From contig JADFJG010000001.1 of the NCBI GenBank assembly GCA_022566265.1, positions 1 through 33,526 of the forward strand: a DNA stretch of 33,526 nucleotides. The letters run 5' to 3'. How positions within the stretch are numbered: the stretch's first letter is position 1; each line of letters starts with the position of its first letter. This document shows positions 28,032-33,526 of this stretch, one piece after another. Under the pieces are notes generated by a model. It saw only the letters and a program-made list of their open reading frames with translations, did no database searches and was not told the origin of the DNA. Source of the stretch: Pseudomonadota bacterium. Its GTDB lineage: Bacteria; Pseudomonadota; Alphaproteobacteria; SMXQ01. The position numbers and the translations under genes are program-made.

Positions 28032-29918
28032 TCAGATGCCGGCGCCGATGGCGGCCTCCACGGCAAGCGCCCGGGCCTCTTTCTCGAGACCGACCTCGCG
28101 CAGGCCGGAAATCACCGCGCGGAGCAAGAGCGGATCGGCGCCGGTGGGCCCGTCCTCACCGAGGCAAATGAGGGTCAACAGAACGGTGGCGCCGATGCGT
28201 CTCTCGGCGGCGGCGGAGTTGAGGGCATGGAGCAGCGCCGGCGCCGGCAGTTTGACGCTTTCGAAATGCGGTCCCTCCAGAAGCGGCTGCCACAGCTTGG
28301 CGTCGACCGGCTTGTCGAATGCCTCAAGCAGGGTGAAAAGCGCCGTCGCCCGCGCCCGCAACCCATCGGTCCCGGCCGATTTACTGGACTCCCACCACTT
28401 GTTCAGCGCATCCGCTTCCCAGGCCAGGGAATCGGTCGCATCGGCAAGCTGGATCAACGACCAAAACGAATTCTCGGCGGCCTGGCCCGCGCCTTGGCCG
28501 GTTTGCGTACCCGCGCCCCCCATGGCGTCGGCGGCGCCCGGCGGTGACGCCTGGCGGGTCAGGGCAAGCCAGGCGGCGGCGGCCTGGTAACGCCCGGCGA
28601 TCAACAGGGCGCGGCCCGCCTCCTCGGCGAACCAAGCAAGTTCCATCGCCGGCGCGATTCCTCCAAGCGTCGGCAGATGGACACGCACCGAGGTCTGATA
28701 GCCGCCACTTTCCCGCGCCAGCGCCCAGGCCTTGCGCAGGATTTCGGCCTGGGCCGTCGGCACCGATTGGATCGCGGTCGCCTGGTAGAGAAGCGCCCGG
28801 CCGCGCGGTCCGCGGTCGGCCTCGGCTTGGGAGAACGCGTTGGCGAGCTGTTCAGGCGAGAAGGTGACGCTGGCGTAGATCTGGGCCAAGGAATCGCTCG
28901 GCAGGGCGCCGACCGCCTCGGCCCTTTCGGCGGCCTCCAGGCGCAGATCGAGGGCAGCGTTGGGGCTGATCGCGACGGTGCGCAATATCGCCGCGTCCGC
29001 CGTCTGCAACACGTCCTCGGGCAATCGTTGCCGGGCCGCGCGCAGCATCGCGAGATGAAGCGGTGCCGGCTTGGGCAGGCTCTCCACCACCGCTCCCTTG
29101 TCACCGCCGAGCGCCGCGATGAGGGTGAAAAACACCTGGTCGTCCCCGTGGCCCAGCTCGCGCAGAAGCCCGGCGCCCAGCGCCGCCCTGGCGTGCTCGC
29201 CGGCCAGCGCCTGGCAGAACGACAGGGCCTTCTGCCAGTACGCTCCCTGGTACTGGCGGATCAGGGCGCGTATCTGGGAGCACGCCCCGGCGTTGTCGTT
29301 GGTGAGAAAGGCGTTATCTATCCTCGCCCGGGCCAGGGCTTCGTCCTCGAGCCTCGACGGCGCCACCCGAAGCAGATCGCCGACCACTTTCGGATCGCCC
29401 ATGGCCGCAAGCTTTTCCACCCGCATGGCGACCAGGGAACGCCCCGATCCGGTCCCTTCGGGCGGCGTCGCGCTCGACAGCAAAAGGCGGCGCGTGAGCC
29501 CGCGCATGACGGGGGACGGAACCGCCGCTGGAAGTTTGGGCAAAAGCCTCTCGACCAGGGAACGGCTGGTGCCCTTCCACATGTCGACACCGAATCCGGA
29601 ATTGGCGTCGTCGAGCAGACCCACCGAATCAGGATCGATTTCCGGCAGTTCGCCAACCTTGATGGGCTGGCCCTTCTCCCCGTCCCCTTGGGGCGGTGGG
29701 CCGCGCAAGTCCGGTTTCGGCGTCTCGGACAGGGGTGATACGGCGCCGGCGCCGGCCGGCGATACGGCCGGTTTCGACGGCACCAGGCTCCTCGGCGCCT
29801 CGGCGGGCGGGTCCCGGGGAGCGGTTTCCTGGGCCGGCGCCGGTGCGATGGCGGCGAAGCAGAAAAGCCCCGCCCAAAGCGCGCCAAAAGCCCAGGCCCT
29901 AACGGAATATCCGGTCAT
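28032..29918 (-). CDS. Large exported helical-repeat protein of unknown function
   Basis: A 628-residue protein from the ATG at 29918. The start is chosen because it gives a clean signal peptide (MTGYSVRAWAFGALWAGLFCFAAIAPAPA, cleavage after AQ-like site; a longer frame to 30002 adds an arginine-rich non-signal segment). Residues about 30-110 are Pro/Ala-rich and probably disordered. The rest is Ala/Leu-rich and helical, with repeated patterns of a tetratricopeptide-like solenoid, for example LRLEAAERAEAVGALPSDS. No catalytic motif was recognised. It overlaps the 46-residue membrane-protein gene by 20 bases and ends 11 bases before xerD, implying one transcript. A similar large protein near aroK is common in Rhodospirillales-type genomes. 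Confidence 0.75.
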   Translation of the reverse strand: MTGYSVRAWAFGALWAGLFCFAAIAPAPAQETAPRDPPAEAPRSLVPSKPAVSPAGAGAVSPLSETPKPDLRGPPPQGDGEKGQPIKVGELPEIDPDSVGLLDDANSGFGVDMWKGTSRSLVERLLPKLPAAVPSPVMRGLTRRLLLSSATPPEGTGSGRSLVAMRVEKLAAMGDPKVVGDLLRVAPSRLEDEALARARIDNAFLTNDNAGACSQIRALIRQYQGAYWQKALSFCQALAGEHARAALGAGLLRELGHGDDQVFFTLIAALGGDKGAVVESLPKPAPLHLAMLRAARQRLPEDVLQTADAAILRTVAISPNAALDLRLEAAERAEAVGALPSDSLAQIYASVTFSPEQLANAFSQAEADRGPRGRALLYQATAIQSVPTAQAEILRKAWALARESGGYQTSVRVHLPTLGGIAPAMELAWFAEEAGRALLIAGRYQAAAAWLALTRQASPPGAADAMGGAGTQTGQGAGQAAENSFWSLIQLADATDSLAWEADALNKWWESSKSAGTDGLRARATALFTLLEAFDKPVDAKLWQPLLEGPHFESVKLPAPALLHALNSAAAERRIGATVLLTLICLGEDGPTGADPLLLRAVISGLREVGLEKEARALAVEAAIGAGI

Positions 29919-30039
29919 TCGGGATGACTTTCTCCACCGGCGTGGACGGCGGCGGGATTTCCCAGGTGGCCAGGAAAACGGCGCCTCCCAACAGAACGAC
30001 AAGAAGGACGATCAGGAGCAGGCGGGAAAGTTTGCTCAT
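29899..30039 (-). CDS. 46-residue single-span membrane protein
   Basis: A short gene encoding 46 residues: a basic start (MSKLSR), one hydrophobic span (about 7-25, LLLIVLLVVLLGGAVFLA), then a conserved-looking periplasmic tail TWEIPPPSTPVEKVIPNDR. I recall similar small proteins with a W-IPPP-PVEK-IP-DR tail beside aroK in related alphaproteobacteria. Its stop codon lies 20 bases inside the next gene, so translation is likely coupled. No clear Shine-Dalgarno precedes the ATG. Function unknown; a helper of the exported 628-residue protein is a guess based on overlap. Confidence 0.75.
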   Translation of the reverse strand: MSKLSRLLLIVLLVVLLGGAVFLATWEIPPPSTPVEKVIPNDRIFR

Positions 30040-30260
30040 TATCGAAGCACGATCGACAGTCGAGGTTTAACCGACATGGAACACCCTACGCCGCCGCGCA
30101 TTACGAACAGAGTACTGGCTAGGGTGATAATCCGCTGGCGCACGACATCCCACACTAGATATGATAAGCTCCAACCATGGCCATTTTGCGGCAAACTAAC
30201 GGCTCGCCGGGTTCCTTGCAACCACCCCGGCGGGCCGCTTGACCGGATGAGCCCTCCGAC

Positions 30261-30872
30261 ATGACCCTCCGCCTTTCCGTGCCGGCGCCCAAAACCATCG
30301 TCTTGGTCGGCCTGATGGGAGCCGGCAAGACCAGCATCGGCCGCCTGCTTGCGAAACGTCTGGACCTCGAGTTCATCGACGCCGATCGCGAGATCGAGCA
30401 GGCGGCGCAATGTTCCATCGAGCAGATCTTCGAGCGCCACGGCGAGGCGGAGTTCCGCGACGGCGAGCACCGGGTGATCGCCAGACTTCTGGCCGCGCCG
30501 GCGCATGTTTTGGCGACCGGGGGCGGCGCCTTCATGACCAAGGAGACCCGTGACGCCATCCGCGGACGGGGCATATCCGTGTGGTTGCGGGCGGATCTCG
30601 ATCTGCTGCTGCGCCGCGTCTCGCGGCGCAAGAACCGGCCGCTTCTCAGGAATAAAAATCCCAGACAGACCCTGAAGAAATTAATGGAGGAACGTTACCC
30701 GGTCTACGCCGAGGCGGATATCGTCGTCGATTCCGGCGACAAGCCGCCGGCAACCATCGTCGACACCGTCATCGAATCGCTCGAGACCTTCCTTGGCTCC
30801 GGCCTTGGCTCCGGCCTTGGCTCCGGCCTTGGCGCCGGCGCCGGTTCCGGCGGCGCCAAGGCCGCGGGCTGA
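30261..30872 (+). CDS. aroK: Shikimate kinase with a Gly/Ser-rich repeat tail
   Basis: Shikimate kinase phosphorylates shikimate at the 3-hydroxyl using ATP, in aromatic amino-acid synthesis. The 203-residue protein has the P-loop GLMGAGKTSIG (17-27), the substrate DxD region FIDADREIE, the EAEFRDGE segment, the GGGAFM loop and the lid region SRRKNRPLL. The catalytic core ends near residue 175. An extra tail of about 28 residues follows, built of LGSG repeats encoded by a 12-base tandem repeat (30791-30838); family members generally lack it. It precedes aroB by 26 bases, the usual aroK-aroB operon. Confidence 0.96.
   Translation: MTLRLSVPAPKTIVLVGLMGAGKTSIGRLLAKRLDLEFIDADREIEQAAQCSIEQIFERHGEAEFRDGEHRVIARLLAAPAHVLATGGGAFMTKETRDAIRGRGISVWLRADLDLLLRRVSRRKNRPLLRNKNPRQTLKKLMEERYPVYAEADIVVDSGDKPPATIVDTVIESLETFLGSGLGSGLGSGLGAGAGSGGAKAAG
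30791..30838 (+). repeat. 12-base tandem repeat inside aroK
   Basis: The unit CCTTGGCTCCGG occurs three times perfectly (30791, 30803, 30815) and a fourth time with one change (30827); a decayed fifth follows to 30850. The unit is a multiple of three, so copy-number changes keep the frame and alter only the LGSG tail length. Confidence 0.9.
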
Positions 30873-30898
30873 CCGGCAAGGGTGGCGAGGCAGAGGCA

Positions 30899-32014
30899 AT
30901 GACCGCTCCCGTTTCCGTTGCCGTCGAGCTTGGCGAACGGCGCTACGAAATTCTTGTCGGCTCCGGCCTGTTGGCGGAGGCGGGCGCGCATATCGGCCCG
31001 CTCATGCGCCAAAAAGACGCCATCATCGTCACCGACGAGACGGTCGCCGAGCATTATCTCGCGACCCTCCGGGCGGCGCTTCGGGCGGCGGGCATCGAAC
31101 ATCGGTCCATCGTGCTCGCGCCCGGCGAACAGGCCAAGGATTTCACCCATTTTCAGAAGCTCATCGAGGACCTTCTCGACGTTGGGATCGAGCGCGGCAC
31201 CATGCTCCTCGGCCTTGGCGGCGGCGTCATCGGGGACCTTACGGGCTTCGCCGCGGCGGTACTGCTTCGCGGCATCGATTTCGTGCAGGTGCCGACGACC
31301 CTGCTGGCCCAGGTGGACAGCGCCGTCGGCGGCAAGACCGGGATCAACACGCACCACGGCAAGAACCTGGTCGGCGCCTTTCATCAGCCCCGTATGGTGC
31401 TGGCCGACATCGATGCGCTCGGCACGCTTCCGCGGCGGCAGTTTCTCTCTGGCTACGCCGAAGTGGTGAAGTACGGCCTCATCGGCGATGCCGGGTTTTT
31501 CGACTGGCTCGAGGGTCACGCCAACGCCATTTGCCAAGGAGACATCGCCGCCAGGCAGGAAACGGTGGTGGCGAGTTGCAAGGCCAAGGCGGCGATCGTC
31601 GCCCGGGACGAACGCGAGCGAGGACCCCGCGCGCTGTTGAACCTCGGCCATACTTTCGGCCATGCGCTGGAGGCCGCGGCCGGTTTCGGACCGGACCTGC
31701 TTCATGGCGAGGCCGTCGCCATCGGCATGGTCATGGCCTTCGATCTTTCCGTTCGTCTCGGCCTGTGCCCGGCGGATGACGCCGCCCGGGTGCGCCGCCA
31801 TTTCCTCGCCGTCGGCCTGCCGGTGGATATGCGCGCCCTCGAGGCGGCGGGGCTCAACGCCCGGGTGCTGATATCCCATATGGGGCATGACAAGAAGGTA
31901 CGGGACGGCAAGGTGACTTTCATCCTCGCCCGCGGCATCGGCGAGGCCTTCATAAGCACCGACGTGGAGCCGGCGATGGTGGAGGAACTGCTGGCCAACG
32001 CACTGGCGGCGTAA
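30899..32014 (+). CDS. aroB: 3-dehydroquinate synthase
   Basis: AroB converts DAHP to 3-dehydroquinate, the second step of the shikimate pathway, with NAD and a divalent metal. The 371-residue length is standard. Key segments are LGLGGGVIGDLTGFAAAVLLRG-type NAD-binding sequence at about 101-122, VPTTLLAQVDSAVGGKTGIN (about 129-148), GYAEVVKYGLI, and the metal-binding histidine region LNLGHTFGHALE with a later MGHDKKVRDG. A GAGG ribosome site precedes the ATG. It follows aroK by 26 bases. In relatives the CorC/CNNM gene follows directly; here a repeat element of about 520 bases lies between. Confidence 0.97.
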   Translation: MTAPVSVAVELGERRYEILVGSGLLAEAGAHIGPLMRQKDAIIVTDETVAEHYLATLRAALRAAGIEHRSIVLAPGEQAKDFTHFQKLIEDLLDVGIERGTMLLGLGGGVIGDLTGFAAAVLLRGIDFVQVPTTLLAQVDSAVGGKTGINTHHGKNLVGAFHQPRMVLADIDALGTLPRRQFLSGYAEVVKYGLIGDAGFFDWLEGHANAICQGDIAARQETVVASCKAKAAIVARDERERGPRALLNLGHTFGHALEAAAGFGPDLLHGEAVAIGMVMAFDLSVRLGLCPADDAARVRRHFLAVGLPVDMRALEAAGLNARVLISHMGHDKKVRDGKVTFILARGIGEAFISTDVEPAMVEELLANALAA

Positions 32015-32037
32015 ATGCCGCCGGCGCCGCGCCCGGT

Positions 32038-32060
32038 CTAGCCCGAATAATTCATGAAGG
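32038..32060 (+). repeat. Left terminal inverted repeat
   Basis: A 23-base sequence starting CTAGCCCG and ending AATTCATGAAGG. It pairs with 32534-32556 at 21 of 23 positions. The leading CTAG is palindromic and may be a duplicated target. Confidence 0.8.
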
Positions 32061-32203
32061 CGCTCCCTCAGGATGTGTTAAGTGTTTTACTTCAAGGGCT
32101 TGATTCGTTTTGCGAAAAGGGACGCTTTGTACCCTCGTCCGCTGAACGGTTTTGCGCCGGCCCTGTTTGTCCAAATCGGCGCACCAAACCTCAAGCCATA
32201 GTT

Positions 32204-32224
32204 AGTACTTACTTTCATAGGAGG
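32204..32224 (+). repeat. Left inner core repeat
   Basis: A 21-base core beginning AGTACTTACTTTCATAG and ending in GAGG. It is a perfect inverted copy of 32450-32470 and is nearly identical to the solo copy at 26885-26909. It includes an AGGAGG Shine-Dalgarno-like string, 9 bases before an ATG at 32234. Confidence 0.9.
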
Positions 32225-32237
32225 GTGATACATATGA

Positions 32238-32332
32238 TCGCTTTTCGCGGCCTCCGGGTAGGAAGCGTCGCGCCGACGATGTCTGGACATCGTCAAGCGG
32301 CGTTGACGCCCTCCGGTGGCCGCGAAAAGCGA
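32238..32332. repeat. Left 95-base hairpin
   Basis: Outer stem: 32238-32257 against 32313-32332, 19 of 20 paired, including the perfect TCGCTTTTCGCGGCC/GGCCGCGAAAAGCGA. Inner stems: GCGTC/GACGC (32265-32269 with 32305-32309), CGCC/GGCG (32271-32274 with 32299-32302) and the tip GACGATGTC-TG-GACATCGTC (32275-32294), a perfect 9-base stem. Confidence 0.9.
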
Positions 32333-32341
32333 CCCTTCGGG

Positions 32342-32436
32342 CGGCCTTGCGGGCCCTTCGGACGTCGTCGCGCGGCCCTTGTGATGCACTAGCATCACGG
32401 CGGACCACGCTCCTAGCCGAAGAACCCGCAAGGCCG
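32342..32436. repeat. Right 95-base hairpin
   Basis: Outer stem: 32342-32361 against 32417-32436, 18 of 20 paired (CGGCCTTGCGGG with CCCGCAAGGCCG). Tip: GTGATGC-ACTA-GCATCAC (32381-32398), a perfect 7-base stem. Imperfect pairing between. It has the same length as the left hairpin and resembles it in inverse orientation. Confidence 0.88.
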
Positions 32437-32449
32437 TCAGATGTGCCAT

Positions 32450-32470
32450 CCTCCTATGAAAGTAAGTACT
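32450..32470 (-). repeat. Right inner core repeat
   Basis: A perfect 21-base inverted copy of the core at 32204-32224. Outside it, the similarity between arms continues in patches (CATAG, AAG, CGG, TGTTTGTCCAA, GAACGG) out to 32533. Confidence 0.9.
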
Positions 32471-32533
32471 GGGCTATGACTTTCGGCTTCGCACACCGCC
32501 TTGGACAAACATTGCTCGCCGCAAATTCCGTTC

Positions 32534-32556
32534 CCTTCATGAATTTTCCGGGCTAG
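32534..32556 (-). repeat. Right terminal inverted repeat
   Basis: The inverted partner of 32038-32060, ending in GGGCTAG. It lies 23 bases before the ATG of the CorC/CNNM gene, so the element must lie in that gene's leader or promoter. Confidence 0.8.
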
Positions 32557-32579
32557 CGCGCGTTCAATCGGGAACACAA

Positions 32580-33526
32580 ATGGAATCTTATCTCGTCATC
32601 TCCATTGGCGTGATCGCCGTTCTCCTGGTGCTCTCGGCATTCTTCTCGGGCGCGGAAACGGCGCTGACGGCCGCCTCGCGGCCGCTGATCCATGAGCTCG
32701 AGCGCAAGGGCGACCAGCGCGCCGGCCTGGTGAACATGTTGCGCCAGGACAAGGAACGCCTGATCGGAGCCATTTTGCTGGGCAACAACCTGGTCAACAT
32801 CCTGGCCTCGGTGCTGGCCACCAGCATACTGATCGGACTGTTCGGCGAAGCGGGGGTGATCTACGCCACCCTCGCCATGACGCTGCTCGTCGTGATCTTC
32901 GCCGAAATCTTGCCCAAGACCTACGCCATCCAGAACGCCAATCGGATGTCGCTTGCCGTTGCGCCGCTTGTGCGCAGAGTCGTCATCGTGCTGTCGCCGG
33001 TTGCCCGGATCCTGCAGATGTTCGTGCGGTTCCTTTTGCGTCTGTTCGGCATCGACATATCGGCCGACCGGGGCATGACGATGACCGCCGAGGAACTGCA
33101 TGGCGCCATTGCGCTCCATACCGGGGAGGGCGCCGGCATCAGGCCCATGCTGCACAGCATCCTCGAACTCGCCGATGTCGAGGTCGGCGAGATCATGGTC
33201 CATCGCCAGAACGTGGCGACGGTGGATGCCGACGAGAAGCCCGAGGCGATCGTCGAACAGGTGGTGAAAAGCCCGTATACGCGCCTGCCCCTATGGCGCG
33301 ATAAGCCGGAAAACATAATCGGCGTGCTTCATGCCAAGGCGGTTCTCCACGCGGTGCATGAACAGGCGCCCGATGGCGCCGCGCCCAACCTCTTGAGGCT
33401 CGCGGCCAAGCCCTGGTTCATTCCCGAATCGACAAGCCTTCTCCACCAGCTCCAGGCCTTCCGTCAACGCCGCGAGCATTTCGCCCTGGTGGTCGATGAA
33501 TACGGGGCGCTGATGGGGATCGTCAC
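32580..33526 (+). CDS. CorC/CNNM-type transporter (DUF21 and CBS domains), truncated by window end
   Basis: The first 315 codons of a HlyC/CorC-family membrane protein, homologous to CNNM and CorB-type magnesium transport proteins. The DUF21 domain covers about 1-175, starting with an N-terminal hydrophobic segment (LVISIGVIAVLLVLSAFFSGAETAL contains the FSGAETAL motif), then LLGNNLVNILASVLATS and the third and fourth spans with FAEILPKTYA. A CBS pair starts near 200 (VEVGEIMVHRQNV) and continues to LVVDEYGALMGIV, where the window stops. It has GGGA six bases or so before the ATG. In relatives it directly follows aroB; here the repeat element separates them. Confidence 0.93.
   Translation, partial: MESYLVISIGVIAVLLVLSAFFSGAETALTAASRPLIHELERKGDQRAGLVNMLRQDKERLIGAILLGNNLVNILASVLATSILIGLFGEAGVIYATLAMTLLVVIFAEILPKTYAIQNANRMSLAVAPLVRRVVIVLSPVARILQMFVRFLLRLFGIDISADRGMTMTAEELHGAIALHTGEGAGIRPMLHSILELADVEVGEIMVHRQNVATVDADEKPEAIVEQVVKSPYTRLPLWRDKPENIIGVLHAKAVLHAVHEQAPDGAAPNLLRLAAKPWFIPESTSLLHQLQAFRQRREHFALVVDEYGALMGIV

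Larger units (their letters stand above)
32038..32556. mobile_element. MITE-like or large REPIN-like element made of nested inverted repeats
   Basis: The interval between aroB and the CorC gene is one large imperfect palindrome. Its ends are 23-base inverted repeats with two mismatches, both beginning with CTAG. Inside them, 32144-32224 is inverted and similar to 32450-32533, including the shared TGTTTGTCCAA and a perfect 21-base core. The centre holds two adjacent hairpins, each exactly 95 bases, symmetrical about position 32337. An 83-base segment (32061-32143) occurs only in the left arm. No transposase or convincing gene is present; a 52-codon frame from 32234 follows the left core but is read through hairpin DNA. 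The CTAG at both ends could be a target duplication. This suggests a non-autonomous element. Confidence 0.75.

Noticed and set aside
30111-30130. AGTACT…AGGGTGATAA upstream of aroK, resembling a shortened core repeat
   Set aside because: Only two short blocks agree and the middle is missing; no terminal repeats or hairpins nearby.
32234-32392. A 52-codon frame beginning after the AGGAGG of the left core
   Set aside because: It runs through the hairpins and has no protein-like features; the ribosome-like site is better explained as part of the repeat.
32553-33203. A 216-codon minus-strand frame opposite the CorC/CNNM gene
   Set aside because: It is the shadow of the plus-strand gene, which has clear DUF21 and CBS motifs.

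Overview
This GC-rich window (roughly two thirds G+C by eye) reads as a chromosomal segment from an alphaproteobacterium, most likely a Rhodospirillales-like lineage. The evidence is gene content and order: a DUF4167 gene beside prmC-prfA-hisS, then a RodZ-like gene, ptsP, lysC and divergent ubiG; DUF1178, Nit and comF genes; argJ-mutT with a parvulin gene divergent from secA; and xerD, a large exported protein, a tiny membrane protein, aroK, aroB and a CorC/CNNM gene. No rRNA, tRNA, CRISPR array, prophage or transposase gene was found. The taxonomic call is inference from synteny; no search was run.

Layout. 1-11.7 kb is almost all minus strand: lysC, a nitronate-monooxygenase-like gene and ptsP (gaps of a few bases or 4-base overlaps); then the RodZ-like gene; then hisS-hemA-prfA-prmC (tightly packed; two 4-base overlaps) and DUF4167. 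The hemA is glutamyl-tRNA reductase (C5 route), unexpected for an alphaproteobacterium, and the ispG gene usually seen between rodZ and hisS is absent. 11.9-17.2 kb holds ubiG, an unrecognised 186-residue gene, DUF1178, two further methyltransferases, a Nit amidase and comF. 17.2-19.1 kb is a visibly lower-GC island: an anSME-type radical SAM gene with a C-terminal SEC-C motif, followed by about 630 bases without a convincing gene but with many inverted repeats. 19.1-24.9 kb holds mutT, argJ, a parvulin gene and, divergently, secA. 24.9-30.0 kb is minus strand: xerD, a malyl-CoA-lyase-like gene, accA, and upstream of xerD a 628-residue exported protein preceded by a 46-residue membrane protein. 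30.3 kb to the end is plus strand: aroK, aroB, a palindromic repeat element and a truncated CorC/CNNM gene.

How they work together. Most genes are housekeeping: translation termination (prfA, prmC), tRNA charging (hisS), tetrapyrrole entry (hemA), nitrogen-PTS signalling (ptsP), amino-acid synthesis (lysC, argJ, aroK, aroB), ubiquinone (ubiG), fatty-acid initiation (accA), protein export and folding (secA, parvulin) and chromosome dimer resolution (xerD).

The most unusual thing is at 32038-32556, between aroB and the CorC gene: a roughly 520-base element made of nested inverted repeats. It has near-identical 23-base ends starting with CTAG, a perfect 21-base inverted inner repeat, and two adjacent 95-base imperfect hairpins. 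It encodes no transposase and looks like a MITE or a large REPIN-like element. Its inner core recurs once, 5.3 kb away, directly before the malyl-CoA-lyase start codon, where it supplies the Shine-Dalgarno sequence. Second in interest is the structured low-GC region at 18600-19020, which may be an RNA element or a decayed retroelement.
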